From assembly GCF_018119405.1 (NCBI RefSeq), contig NZ_JAGPWC010000011.1, forward strand, positions 29,600 through 93,599: 64,000 bases of DNA. Direction: 5' to 3'. Shown here piece by piece: positions 17,192 to 25,970 of this stretch; position 1 is the first letter of the stretch, and the number at the start of each line of letters is the position of its first letter. This DNA is from Massilia sp. ST3 (lineage in GTDB: Bacteria > Pseudomonadota > Gammaproteobacteria > Burkholderiales > Burkholderiaceae_D). The position numbers were made by a program, and so were the translations under genes. Below the pieces are notes generated by a model. The model made no database searches and was not told the DNA's origin. It saw only the letters and a list, made by a program, of their open reading frames with translations.

Positions 17192-18511
17192 ATGAAACCC
17201 ATCAAAGTTGGCCTACTGGGGCTCGGCACCGTCGGTGCCGGCACCTATAACGTTCTTCAGCGCAACCAGGAAGAGATCCGCCGCCGTGCCGGCCGCGGCA
17301 TTGAAATTACCATGGTGGCGGCGCGTAACATTGAACGGGCACGCCAGCTGACAGGGAACACCATCGAGGTGGTCGCCGACGCCTTCGCCGTGGTCAACCA
17401 TCCCGACATCGACATCGTGGTGGAACTGATCGGCGGCTACGAGCTGCCGCGCGAGCTGGTGCTGCAGGCCATCGCCAACGGCAAGCACGTGGTCACCGCC
17501 AACAAGGCCTTGCTGGCCCTGCACGGCAACGAGATCTTCGCCGCCGCCCAGGACAAGGGCGTGACGGTGGCCTTCGAGGCGGCCGTGGCCGGCGGCGTGC
17601 CGATCATCAAGGCGCTGCGCGAAGGCCTGACTGCCAACCGCATCGAATCGGTGGCCGGCATCATCAACGGCACCACCAACTTCATCCTTTCCGAAATGCG
17701 CGAGAAGGGCCTGGACTTCGCGACCGTGCTCAAGCAGGCGCAGGAACTGGGCTATGCCGAGGCCGACCCGACCTTCGACATCGAGGGCGTGGACGCGGCG
17801 CACAAGCTGACCATCATGTCGGCGATCGCCTTCGGCATCCCGGTGCAGTTCGACAAGGCCTACATCGAAGGCATCAGCAAGCTGGAAGCGGCCGACATCC
17901 GCTACGCCGAGCAGCTGGGCTATCGCATCAAGCTGCTGGGCATCACCCGGCGCACCCGTACGGAATCGGGCGAAGGCATCGAGCTGCGCGTGCACCCGAC
18001 CCTGATCCCGGCCGCGCGCCTGATCGCCAACGTCGAAGGCGCGATGAACGCGGTGCTGGTGCAGGCCGACGCCGTCGGATCCTCGCTGTATTACGGCAAG
18101 GGCGCGGGCTCCGAGCCGACCGCCTCGGCCGTGATCGCCGACCTGGTCGACGTGACCCGCCTGGCGACCGTGGACCCGTACTGCCGCGTGCCGCACCTGG
18201 CCTTCCAGCCGGGCGAGATGACCGACGTCGCCATCGTGCCGATGGCCGAGATCACCACCAGCTACTACCTGCGCGTGCACGTGAAGGACCAGCTGGGCGT
18301 GATGGCGGACCTGACCCGCATCCTGGCCGACGCCGGCATCTCGATCGACGCCGTGCTGCAGAAGGAGCCGGGCGACCAGACCGACCTCGACATCATCATG
18401 CTGACGCACCAGACGCGCGAGAAGAACATCGATGCGGCGATCGCCAAGATCGAGGCGCTGCCGGCGGTGATCAGCAAGGTGACGCGGATTCGCCTCGAAG
18501 CGCTGAGCTGA
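17192..18511 (+). CDS. hom: Homoserine dehydrogenase
   Basis: A 439-residue monofunctional enzyme reducing aspartate semialdehyde to homoserine for threonine and methionine synthesis. The Rossmann motif GLGTVGAGT is at residues 9-17. The catalytic core shows VTANKALLA, GIINGTTNFIL and EADPTFDIEGVDAAHK. The C-terminal ACT domain (about 350-430, with VHVKDQLGVMADLTRILADA) is the usual site for threonine feedback control. thrC is normally the next gene in Betaproteobacteria but is not here. Instead a dispersed repeat begins 6 bases after the stop codon. Confidence 0.95.
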   Translation: MKPIKVGLLGLGTVGAGTYNVLQRNQEEIRRRAGRGIEITMVAARNIERARQLTGNTIEVVADAFAVVNHPDIDIVVELIGGYELPRELVLQAIANGKHVVTANKALLALHGNEIFAAAQDKGVTVAFEAAVAGGVPIIKALREGLTANRIESVAGIINGTTNFILSEMREKGLDFATVLKQAQELGYAEADPTFDIEGVDAAHKLTIMSAIAFGIPVQFDKAYIEGISKLEAADIRYAEQLGYRIKLLGITRRTRTESGEGIELRVHPTLIPAARLIANVEGAMNAVLVQADAVGSSLYYGKGAGSEPTASAVIADLVDVTRLATVDPYCRVPHLAFQPGEMTDVAIVPMAEITTSYYLRVHVKDQLGVMADLTRILADAGISIDAVLQKEPGDQTDLDIIMLTHQTREKNIDAAIAKIEALPAVISKVTRIRLEALS

Positions 18512-18516
18512 TTGAT

Positions 18517-18628
18517 CGTAGGGTTGGCGGCTCCGCCGCCGACGCGTTCAAGCGGCGCTTGCCGGATCGTTCGCGAGAACGGAGCCGCCAACGATCACCG
18601 CGTGGACGGGGGACCCGTCCACCCTACG
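18517..18628 (-). repeat. Dispersed REP/BIME-like repeat, copy A
   Basis: About 112 bases. It carries GTAGGG at one end and CCACCCTACG at the other, with an inner hairpin GGACGG(G)..CCGTCC and the shared core GCGGTGATCGTT (seen as AACGATCACCGC on this strand). It has the same orientation as copy B and is opposite to copy C. It lies between the convergent hom gene and a small minus-strand ORF, and its right end (CCCTACG) contains the TAG stop of that ORF. Confidence 0.85.
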
Positions 18629-18812
18629 TCATCGGCGGCATATCCCACTGCAGCGGCATGGCGCCGCGCACCCCTTCGGGCACACAGCGCATGGGCTGCG
18701 CCTCGTCGTCGTCGAGAAGGGCAGTGGTGAGGAGGAGCAGATCCTGCTCGATGTGCTCGAACAGCGCGCTGGCGACGCTGGCGTAGCAGACGTGGAAGGT
18801 GGCTGAAGTCAT
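18624..18812 (-). CDS. Small protein of unknown function
   Basis: A 62-residue reading frame beginning MTSATFHVCYASVASALFEH, with acidic middle residues (LDDDEAQ) and no membrane segment or known motif. AGGT lies upstream of the ATG. The stop codon TAG is contributed by the end of repeat copy A, the same arrangement as for the GNAT gene at copy B, which indirectly supports this being a real gene whose 3' end was reached by the repeat. Alternatively it is a chance ORF. The following 279 bases to the next gene contain a GGCCC/GGGCC hairpin near 18850 but no other gene I can support. Confidence 0.45.
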   Translation of the reverse strand: MTSATFHVCYASVASALFEHIEQDLLLLTTALLDDDEAQPMRCVPEGVRGAMPLQWDMPPMT

Positions 18813-19091
18813 CCGCGGATTCTACCTGCGCTGCACTGCAGCATGGCCCGGGAAAAGGGCCTCCTTGACCCACTTCAATTAGGGGTCGCCCGGGATCATA
18901 CAGTTTGATTCCGCACGGCCGTCCAGCGCCACGTTTTGTGTTGAATGGCGATCGCGTATCAAAATATGCAACCCCCGGTATTCCCTGCGGCGACCAGATC
19001 ATGAATTTGAGAAACAGCGTTTGTGAGCCCGGGGCGGCCGTTGTACAGTACGCACTCCCGTTCAGCGAACTTTTTCAGCAATCTCTAGCGC

Positions 19092-20984
19092 ATGAGCCAT
19101 CCGAACCAGTTTTCCCTGCTGACGCAGCGCCGCTTCGGCCCCTTCTTCTGGACCCAGTTCCTAGGCGCCTTCAACGACAACCTGTTCAAGACCGCGCTGC
19201 TGGTCGTGCTGACCTATGACGCGCTGTCCTGGACCACGCTCGATCCGGCCCTGCTGAACAACCTGATCCCTGGCCTGTTCATCCTGCCCTTCGTGCTGTT
19301 CTCGGCCACGGCCGGCCAGATCGCGGACAAGTTCGACAAAGGGCAGCTGGCGCGCTTCGTCAAGCTGCTCGAGATCGCCATCATGGGCGTGGCCTGCATC
19401 GGCTGGATGACGCATACCTTGTGGCTGCTGGTGGCGGCCGTGGCCGGCATGGGCCTGCATTCGACCCTGTTCGGCCCGGTCAAGTACGCCTACCTGCCGC
19501 AGCAGCTGAAGCCCGAGGAACTCGTGGGCGGCAACGGCGTCATCGAGATGGGCACCTTCGTCGGCATCCTGCTGGGCGAAGTGGCTGGCGCGGTGCTGGT
19601 GGCGACCAAGCCCTTCGGCATCGAGCTGGTGGCGGCTGGCACCCTGGGCTGCGCCGTGCTGGGCCTGGCCGCCAGCTGGCGCATTCCCCCGTCGCCGGCC
19701 CCGGCGCCCGAGCTGAGGATCAGCCGCAATCCCTTTGCGGAATCGCTGCGCAACCTGAATTTCTCGCGCCAGAACCGCACGGTGTTCCTGTCGATGCTGG
19801 GCAATTCCTGGTTCTGGTTCTACGGCGCCCTGGTGCTGGCGCAATTCCCGCTGTTCGCCAAGGACTACCTGCATGGCGACCACAGCGTCTTCGTGCTGCT
19901 GCTGACCGTATTCTCGCTCGGCATCGGCGCCGGTTCGCTGCTGTGCGAGCGCCTGTCGGGCCGCAAGGTCGAGATCGGCCTGGTGCCTTTCGGCTCGATC
20001 GGCCTGTCGGTGTTCGGCATCGACCTGTACTTCGCCAGCAGCGCCTATGCCGGTGCCGGGACGGCCGCGCTCGACGCCTTCGCGCTGCTGGCCCAGCCGG
20101 GCGTGCCGCGCATCCTGGCCGACATCGTCCTGATCGGTATCTTCGGCGGCTTCTTCATCGTGCCGCTGTTCGCCCTGATCCAGACCCGCTGCGACCAGAA
20201 GCACGTGTCGCGCACCATCGCCGGCATGAACATCCTGAACGCGCTGTTCATGGTGGCTTCGGCTGGCGTGGCGATCCTGCTGCTGGGGCAGGGCTTCACG
20301 ATTCCCGAACTGTTCCTGGTCACGGCCCTGCTGAACGCCGTGGTGGCGGTGTACATCTTCTCGCTGGTGCCGGAATTCCTGATGCGCTTCCTGGCCTGGC
20401 TCCTGATCCACACCGTGTACCGCGTGCGCACGGTGGACGTGGCGCGCATCCCGGAGGAAGGCCCGGCCGTGCTGGTATGTAACCACGTGAGCTATGTCGA
20501 CGCGCTGGTGATCGGCGCCGCCAGCCCGCGCCCGATCCGCTTCGTGATGGACCACCGCATCTTCAAGACGCCTTTCCTGAGCTGGCTGTTCCGCGCCGCC
20601 AAGACCATCCCGATCGCGCCGGCCAAGGAAGACCCGTGGGTGATGGAAAAGGCGTTCGTGGACATCGCCCATGCCTTGCACGATGGCGAGCTGGTCTGCA
20701 TCTTCCCGGAAGGGAAGCTGACCTCGACCGGCGAGATCAGCGAATTCCGCGCCGGCATCGCCAAGATCGTCGCCCGCAGCCAGGTGCCGGTGATCCCGAT
20801 GGCCCTGCGCGGCCTGTGGGGCAGCATGTTCACGCGCGACAAGACCAACATTTTCGAGCGCCGCATCGAACGCGGCGTGCGCTCGAAGCTGGCGCTGGCC
20901 GTCGGCTTGCCGGTGACGCCGGAGCAGGCCACTCCGGAATACCTGCAGGAGCAGGTGCTGGCCTTGCGCGGCGACTGGAAATAA
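19092..20984 (+). CDS. MFS transporter-acyltransferase fusion (LplT-PlsC like)
   Basis: A 630-residue inner-membrane protein. Residues 1-415 are a major-facilitator transporter resembling the lysophospholipid flippase LplT (FFWTQFLGAFNDNLFKTAL near the start). Residues 430-620 are a PlsC-type acyltransferase with the HX4D motif NHVSYVD (His465, Asp470) and FPEGKLTSTG near 538. The combination suggests inward flipping and re-acylation of lysophospholipids. It resembles E. coli LplT-Aas but lacks the acyl-ACP synthetase domain of Aas, so the acyl donor must be supplied otherwise. The start codon has no strong ribosome site. Confidence 0.88.
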   Translation: MSHPNQFSLLTQRRFGPFFWTQFLGAFNDNLFKTALLVVLTYDALSWTTLDPALLNNLIPGLFILPFVLFSATAGQIADKFDKGQLARFVKLLEIAIMGVACIGWMTHTLWLLVAAVAGMGLHSTLFGPVKYAYLPQQLKPEELVGGNGVIEMGTFVGILLGEVAGAVLVATKPFGIELVAAGTLGCAVLGLAASWRIPPSPAPAPELRISRNPFAESLRNLNFSRQNRTVFLSMLGNSWFWFYGALVLAQFPLFAKDYLHGDHSVFVLLLTVFSLGIGAGSLLCERLSGRKVEIGLVPFGSIGLSVFGIDLYFASSAYAGAGTAALDAFALLAQPGVPRILADIVLIGIFGGFFIVPLFALIQTRCDQKHVSRTIAGMNILNALFMVASAGVAILLLGQGFTIPELFLVTALLNAVVAVYIFSLVPEFLMRFLAWLLIHTVYRVRTVDVARIPEEGPAVLVCNHVSYVDALVIGAASPRPIRFVMDHRIFKTPFLSWLFRAAKTIPIAPAKEDPWVMEKAFVDIAHALHDGELVCIFPEGKLTSTGEISEFRAGIAKIVARSQVPVIPMALRGLWGSMFTRDKTNIFERRIERGVRSKLALAVGLPVTPEQATPEYLQEQVLALRGDWK

Positions 20985-20993
20985 ACAGGGCGC

Positions 20994-22187
20994 TCAGCCC
21001 GGCTGGCGCAGGGGCGCCGCGGCCGGGCGCCCGATCCAGGTGGCGCGGTGCCACAGGGCTTCCAGCGGACCCTGCGTGTGCCGGCGCAGCCACCAGCTGC
21101 TGAACCAGATTTGCAGCACCGCCAGCGCGATCCCGATCAGGAGGCAGAGGCTGGCGCCGGTGAGGGCGTACAGGCCCAGCCCGAATCCATAGTAGAGGAC
21201 GGTGCCGGCGAGGGACTGCATCATGTAGCTGGTCAGGCTCATGCGTCCCAGCGGCGCCAGGCGCGCCAGCATCCTGCCCCCGGCCGCCCCGCGGTGGAGC
21301 AGGGCGAAGCCGGCGACCAGCAAGGCCGCGAAGGCCAGGTTGGCCCAGGAACTGAACATCAGCACCAGGGGCCGCTTCAAGCCTTCAGCGCCGTTCCAGC
21401 CGTCCAGGCTGCGGTGGGCGAAGAACAGCGGAACGAACAGGACCAAGGCGATGAGGGCGATCCTGCGCCAGCGCACCGCCGCGGCCGCATCGTCCGCAAA
21501 GAAGCGCGCCCGGCAGGCCAGCATGCCGAGCATGAACAGGGCCGGGATCTGGAACAGTCGGCCGTTCTCCCAGCTCCACAGGATCGCGGCTGGCCTGCCA
21601 TTGAAGAGATTCCCGCTCCATACTTCCCACATCGAACCGTGCATCAGGTAGGCGTTGCCGCGTCCGAAGTAGGCCCAGGATGCCGGGTCCGGCAGCTTGA
21701 GCGCGGGCGCGGGAAGGGCGCGCAGCAGCTCGACCAGGGCATAGGGCTGGAGCAGCAGGACGCAGACGATCGCCAGCACCAGGCGCCGAGGCAAACGGGC
21801 CACCAGCAGCAGGCTCGCGCCGAGCACGGCATACATGGCCAGGATGTCGCCCTGGTAGAACATCGAGTTCACCAATCCGAAACCGAGCAGGAGCAGCAGG
21901 CGCCACGCGAAGCGGGCGCGAAAGTCCTCGCCGACGGCTGCGCGGCGGCCATCCTGCAGCGCGAAGGTGAAGCCGAACAGGAAGGCGAAGATGGCGTAGG
22001 CCTTGCCGTGGAAGAGGAAGAACAGGGTTTCCCAGACGAGCTTGTCGAGGCTGATCATCCAGGCCGGCAGATGGGTCGGAAAATGGTAGAGATCGAAGTG
22101 TTCGAGGTTATGCAGCAGCATGATCGCCAGGATCACGAAGCCGCGCAGGGCGTCGACCACGGCAAGACGTTCGGACGAAGTGGGCAT
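20994..22187 (-). CDS. DUF418 family membrane protein (YeiB-like)
   Basis: A 397-residue multi-pass inner-membrane protein. The start MPTSSERLAVVDALRGFVI has GGAG 6 bases before the ATG. The open frame continues much further upstream and even across the tRNA gene, but that part is not coding. The RGFVILAIMLLHN segment is typical of the N-terminal acyltransferase-3-like part of DUF418 proteins, and the C-terminal half carries the DUF418 region with LARLAPLGRMSLTSYMMQS. About ten helices are predicted. The function is unknown. It converges with the MFS-acyltransferase gene with only 9 bases between stops. Confidence 0.82.
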   Translation of the reverse strand: MPTSSERLAVVDALRGFVILAIMLLHNLEHFDLYHFPTHLPAWMISLDKLVWETLFFLFHGKAYAIFAFLFGFTFALQDGRRAAVGEDFRARFAWRLLLLLGFGLVNSMFYQGDILAMYAVLGASLLLVARLPRRLVLAIVCVLLLQPYALVELLRALPAPALKLPDPASWAYFGRGNAYLMHGSMWEVWSGNLFNGRPAAILWSWENGRLFQIPALFMLGMLACRARFFADDAAAAVRWRRIALIALVLFVPLFFAHRSLDGWNGAEGLKRPLVLMFSSWANLAFAALLVAGFALLHRGAAGGRMLARLAPLGRMSLTSYMMQSLAGTVLYYGFGLGLYALTGASLCLLIGIALAVLQIWFSSWWLRRHTQGPLEALWHRATWIGRPAAAPLRQPG

Positions 22188-22412
22188 CTCAGCTCCAGCG
22201 AAGGACGGAGGGGCCATTGTAGGTGGTAGCGTTACCACTGCGGCGATGCCGGGCTCTGCAATTGGTGAGAGATGGGGTTGCTGCTTGATCCCGGGAATCG
22301 CTTCCGGGACCGCCGGAAGGGTAGGCGGCTTACGTCGGCGCAAGCCTTTTATTGAAAACGTATAACAAAAACTCAAGGTTTTTTTCCGGCTCTGATATAA
22401 TTGCTGGCTAGT

Positions 22413-22489
<77 letters not shown>

Positions 22490-22572
22490 TTAACATCAAG
22501 GCATTGCAGTTCATCGTAATGCGGCGCAATAGCGCACAACCGCCGTCTGCACATGCAGGGCGGTATCCAGGG

Positions 22573-22597
22573 AAAAGCCGCATTGCGGCTTTTTTTT
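22573..22597 (+). terminator. Intrinsic terminator after tRNA-Pro
   Basis: AAAAGCCGC and GCGGCTTTT flank a 3-base loop and are followed by a run of T. It lies about 85 bases past the tRNA. Confidence 0.85.
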
Positions 22598-22765
22598 CGT
22601 CTGAAGAATGGTACCGGCTACCGGACTCGCCTGAAGAATGTGAAGCGGGCAGAAGCTCATCTTGCCATGCGGTAACAAGTTTCGTACACTGAGCCTTTCC
22701 CTATTCTTGCTTCCGACCGGCCATGGCCGCTTAGTGCACGAGGGCGTTTCATCGATGAGGCAACG

Positions 22766-23047
22766 ATGGCTTTTTCCTCGGTTTGGACGAACTTCTTCAT
22801 GGCCTACGCGGCTGTCATGCTGGGGCATCGATGGATGAGCAAGCGGGAGTTCCGCCAGCACCCCGATAAAGGCCGGCGTTACCAGGCGCTTCCTCTCGCC
22901 TACAAGTTCGCTTGCTGGTTCATGGTCATGCCCTTACTGGCGGGCACTGTCGTACATGAATTTCTTGGCGCCTTGGGCCTTGCTTCCTTTCTCGTGCTCG
23001 AAAGCGCCTGCATTCGCTGGTATCGGCGTGCCGGCCTGCTTCGGTGA
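22766..23047 (+). CDS. Small membrane protein of unknown function
   Basis: A 93-residue protein beginning MAFSSVWTNFFMAYAAVMLG, with a hydrophobic N-terminal segment and one or two more around residues 50-85 separated by a basic loop (SKREFRQHPDKGRRYQ). I do not recognise the family. Its stop overlaps the region just before the next small membrane-protein gene, which runs the same way, suggesting a two-gene unit that follows the tRNA terminator. Codon use looks slightly less GC-biased than in the housekeeping genes nearby, so acquisition is possible but not shown. Confidence 0.6.
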   Translation: MAFSSVWTNFFMAYAAVMLGHRWMSKREFRQHPDKGRRYQALPLAYKFACWFMVMPLLAGTVVHEFLGALGLASFLVLESACIRWYRRAGLLR

Positions 23048-23064
23048 TCAGGGAGCGAAAGCGG

Positions 23065-23523
23065 ATGCATGAGATCACAGGCGAACCGGCCGGCAAATGG
23101 AAGGCGTGGGTAAAGTGGATCTGGCTGGCGATCGCGCTACTGGGCGGCGCCTGGATAGTAGGGATGTCCCGGCAAGATACTGGCGTCACGCTGGCCTGGG
23201 CTGCGGTGATCCTTTTCATGATGGTCCGGTTTCGCATCACGGAACAACGCTTCGACCTCCTGGTCGACCGGCATCCCGTTCGCGTCGACATCTACACGGA
23301 CAAGCGCCGGCGTACATGGATACAGTGGAAAAGCCGAGGCGCCACCATGCGCGCCTGCATCCAGGAAGCGTATTGCACGGGCTGGGTGAACCACGACATC
23401 ACACTCGACGAAAGAACGTATCCGCTGCGGATTCTTGTCAAACCGATCGGTGATGGCTACATGGTTTTTCCTGCCAGCCGCGAGTTCGAGATGCGTGTGA
23501 TCCGGCATTCGTACTCCTGTTAA
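23065..23523 (+). CDS. Membrane protein of unknown function
   Basis: A 152-residue protein beginning MHEITGEPAGKWKAW, with two membrane helices (about residues 17-34 and 42-55) and a soluble C-terminal domain of about 95 residues containing RVDIYTDKRRRTWIQW and a final Cys. I chose the ATG at 23065, with GGGAG about 10 bases upstream, over the GTG at 23044 that overlaps the previous stop. No family is recognised. It probably forms a pair with the small membrane protein just upstream. Confidence 0.6.
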   Translation: MHEITGEPAGKWKAWVKWIWLAIALLGGAWIVGMSRQDTGVTLAWAAVILFMMVRFRITEQRFDLLVDRHPVRVDIYTDKRRRTWIQWKSRGATMRACIQEAYCTGWVNHDITLDERTYPLRILVKPIGDGYMVFPASREFEMRVIRHSYSC

Positions 23524-23567
23524 CCAGGCTGGGCCCGGGTTGCGGACATCACCTTGGACACCTGGGC

Positions 23568-24131
23568 TTAGTTCACTTCATCGTGCTCGGCAATCAGCAA
23601 GGCCGCGCTGTACAGATCCGGCGCCATGCGCGTCGGAAGGCGGCGCGGGCCGAGCCGCCATTCGGTTTCGTTGCCGTTGTCGATTAGCAGGGTGCGGCAG
23701 CCGGCCCGGTTGCCGGCTTCCACATCGTGCAGCACGTCGCCGATCATCCACGAGGCGCGCAGGTCGATGGGATGGTCGCGGGCGGCGCGCAGCAGCATGC
23801 CCGGCGAGGGCTTGCGGCAGTGACAGACCAGCGCATAGGCGGCAACGGTGCCGAGCGGATGATGGGGGCAGTAGTAAAAGCCGTCGAGCGTAAGCTGCTC
23901 GCGGAACAGCAGGTCCGACAGGCGGTCGGCCACCGGCGCCATGACCTCCTCGCCGAAGCAGCCGTGCGCGATGCCGGACTGGTTGGTGACCACGAACAGC
24001 CGGTAGTCGAGACCGGCGAGCAGGCGCAGCGCGGCGCCGGCTCCCGGCAGCAGGTGAATGCGGCGCGGCTCGATGTTATAGGGCAGGTCGTCCACCAGGG
24101 TCCCGTCCTTGTCGAGGAAGATTGCTTTCAT
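23568..24131 (-). CDS. gmhB: HAD-IIIA phosphatase, GmhB-like
   Basis: A 187-residue haloacid-dehalogenase hydrolase. Motif I is FLDKDGTLVDD, motif II is VVTNQSG, and motifs III/IV are CRKPSPGM and MIGDVLHDVEAG. The zinc-binding loop Cys-x-His...Cys-x-Cys of D-glycero-D-manno-heptose-1,7-bisphosphate 7-phosphatase is visible in YYCPHHPLG and CHCRKPSP. It would dephosphorylate a heptose bisphosphate for LPS core synthesis. Position with two glycosyltransferases fits, though no other heptose genes are nearby. Its ATG overlaps the stop of the upstream glycosyltransferase by four bases. Confidence 0.82.
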   Translation of the reverse strand: MKAIFLDKDGTLVDDLPYNIEPRRIHLLPGAGAALRLLAGLDYRLFVVTNQSGIAHGCFGEEVMAPVADRLSDLLFREQLTLDGFYYCPHHPLGTVAAYALVCHCRKPSPGMLLRAARDHPIDLRASWMIGDVLHDVEAGNRAGCRTLLIDNGNETEWRLGPRRLPTRMAPDLYSAALLIAEHDEVN

Positions 24132-24814
24132 TCCGCTTTCCCCAAACCGCTGCACGGTGCCGGCTGCTCCGTCTCGCCGGAACCGGCGCGGCCAAGGAGC
24201 ACGTGCGCGTACCCTGCGGCCACGTGGCTGCGTGAGGCGCGCAGGTGCCGGCGTCCCGCCAGTCCCATGGCCTGGGCGCGCGCCGGCCGGCGGTACAGCC
24301 TGTCGAGGCGTTCGGCCAGCGCCTCGGCGTCGCGCGCGGGAACCAGGAAGCCGGTCACACCGTCGACGACCAGGCCCTCCATGCCGCGAACCCGGGTGCC
24401 GACCACCGGACGGGCATGGGCCATTGCCATCGCCGGCGTGAACCCGCAGGGCGCATACCAGGGCGTGCTCGCGACCACGTTGGCCGCGCCATAATAGTCG
24501 TTCAGGCGCTCGCCAAGGCCGTCGTGCCCGGCCGGCGCAGCGAAGCACACCTGCGCCTTGACGCCGAGATCGGCGGCGACGTGGCGCAGGCGCGCCAGCT
24601 GCGGCGCGTCGCCGCGGCTTTCGCCGGCGATGACGATCAGCCAGGCATCCGCACCCCAGCGTGCGCGCAGCATGGCCAGGCCCTGGATGGCGGTGTCCGC
24701 GCCGGCGCGCGGCGCCAGGCCGGCGGCGTGCAGGACGATGAAGCGTCCTGGCTCGAGACCCAGGCGGCGCCGGGCCGCCGCCATGCGGGTGGCGGTATCG
24801 CGATAGGCGGGCAT
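24128..24814 (-). CDS. Glycosyltransferase family 4, C-terminal domain only
   Basis: A 228-residue protein matching only the nucleotide-sugar-binding C-terminal half of a GT-B family 4 enzyme: RFIVLHAAGLAPRAGADTAI, STPWYAPCGFTPAMAMAHA (the EX7E region, with Cys where Glu is usual), RPVVGTRVRGMEGLVVDG and TGFLVPARD. The acceptor-binding N-terminal domain is absent, and the preceding gene ends 10 bases upstream, leaving no room for it. Either the gene is a truncated remnant or the half-enzyme works with another protein. It is coupled to the GmhB-like gene by a 4-base overlap. Confidence 0.8.
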   Translation of the reverse strand: MPAYRDTATRMAAARRRLGLEPGRFIVLHAAGLAPRAGADTAIQGLAMLRARWGADAWLIVIAGESRGDAPQLARLRHVAADLGVKAQVCFAAPAGHDGLGERLNDYYGAANVVASTPWYAPCGFTPAMAMAHARPVVGTRVRGMEGLVVDGVTGFLVPARDAEALAERLDRLYRRPARAQAMGLAGRRHLRASRSHVAAGYAHVLLGRAGSGETEQPAPCSGLGKAE

Positions 24815-24823
24815 GGGGGGGCC

Positions 24824-25756
24824 TCAGGCGAAACGGACGCGATAGCGCACCGCGCCGGCCGGGCGCCAGAACACCGCCAGCGGCGGCAGCAGGGCGGACG
24901 TGAAGACCATCTCGGCCACGTGCGAAAGGCTGCGGGCGGCCCCGTGCAGGCGCTGGGCGCACAGGCGCGCCGTCAGCAGCAGTGCGGCGACGGCCGCATA
25001 GTGTCCCCAGCAGGGATGGGCTTCGATCTTCTGGCGGTACAGGGCCGGGTGCTTCTTGTATAGCAGCGCATCGAATACCGCGTGGCGGATCTGCAGCAGG
25101 CTGGCGCCCCGGGGCGCGGGACGCACCGGATGCACCGCCAGCGCCTGCGGCGCGCGCCCGAGCCGGACCCGGTGCTCCAGCAGGCGGAAATGCAGGTCGG
25201 CGTCGGCGCCGCGCTGCACGCTGAAGCATTCGTCGAAGCCGTCCATGCGTTCCAGCACCGGTTTGCGGATGAAGCAGCTGGCGCTCGTGAGGTCGAGCTG
25301 CGCATGCGCATGGGCGCTGCGCTGGCGGTCGGTGGGATGCACCGGCACCGGCGCGTCGATGCGCCCGCAGACGACGTCGACGTCGTCGCGGAAGGCGGCC
25401 AGGCCCTCGGCCAGCCAGTGGGCGGCGGGCACCGCCTCGTCGCTGGTGAAGGCGACGATGTCCGCGCGCGCGGCGCGCCATCCCCGGTTGCGCGCCGCCG
25501 CCGGGCCGCGCGGGCCCGGATTGGCGACATAGGACAGGCGCGGCCCACGCTCGAGGGTGCGCGTGCGCCAGCCCGCCACCAGGTGCTGGGTATGGTGGTT
25601 CGGTTCGCCGTCCACGACGATGATTTCGTAGCTGCGCGGGTCCAGGCGCTGGCGCATCAGCGCATCCAGGCTGCGGTCGAGCAGATCCATGCGGCCGCAG
25701 GCCGGCAGCACGACCGAAACGGCAAGCACTGCGTTATCCCTTGCTGACATTGACAT
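24824..25756 (-). CDS. Glycosyltransferase family 2
   Basis: A 310-residue GT-A enzyme. The N-terminal SVVLPACGRMDLLDRSLDAL and IIVVDGEPN are the nucleotide-binding segments, and GPAAARNRGWRAARADIVAF precedes SDEA at the position of the usual DxD metal motif, so the motif is atypical. A membrane-associated region lies near residues 250-300. The acceptor is unknown. It is probably the first gene of GT2-GT4-GmhB, a short envelope-glycosylation unit. Its promoter must lie in the gap shared with the divergent aldehyde dehydrogenase, which contains a perfect inverted repeat. Confidence 0.83.
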   Translation of the reverse strand: MSMSARDNAVLAVSVVLPACGRMDLLDRSLDALMRQRLDPRSYEIIVVDGEPNHHTQHLVAGWRTRTLERGPRLSYVANPGPRGPAAARNRGWRAARADIVAFTSDEAVPAAHWLAEGLAAFRDDVDVVCGRIDAPVPVHPTDRQRSAHAHAQLDLTSASCFIRKPVLERMDGFDECFSVQRGADADLHFRLLEHRVRLGRAPQALAVHPVRPAPRGASLLQIRHAVFDALLYKKHPALYRQKIEAHPCWGHYAAVAALLLTARLCAQRLHGAARSLSHVAEMVFTSALLPPLAVFWRPAGAVRYRVRFA

Positions 25757-25862
25757 GTGAGGTCTCGTTCAAGAAGGTGTCGAGTGCCGTTCGATTGCTC
25801 TGATATTGCTGAGTTCCTGCGCGGCGGGGCGGCTTCGATGTGCATCAACCGGTGCGGCGCCC

Positions 25863-25932
25863 GGCGGCAGTGTAGCAAACGGCGCCGGCATTTTCGGACG
25901 CTCATGCCGGCGCCGTTTGCTACACTGCCGCC
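25863..25932. repeat. Perfect 29-bp inverted repeat in a divergent promoter region
   Basis: The arm at 25863-25891 (starting GGCGGCAGTGTAGCAAAC) is exactly complementary to 25904-25932, with a 12-base loop. The whole gap between the divergent GT2 and aldehyde dehydrogenase genes is 214 bases. There is no T-run, so it is not a simple terminator. It could be a dispersed palindromic element, a cruciform or an RNA hairpin in the leader of the dehydrogenase. Confidence 0.8.
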
Positions 25933-25970
25933 TGACATCACCATCATCACCATAACAACAGGGACCGAGC

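Noticed and set aside
23568..25481. A single 637-residue minus-strand protein ending in the GmhB-like domain
   Set aside because: The part upstream of the GmhB start is out of frame with two recognisable glycosyltransferases and is Arg/Pro/Gly low-complexity. The ATG at 24131 is the family start.
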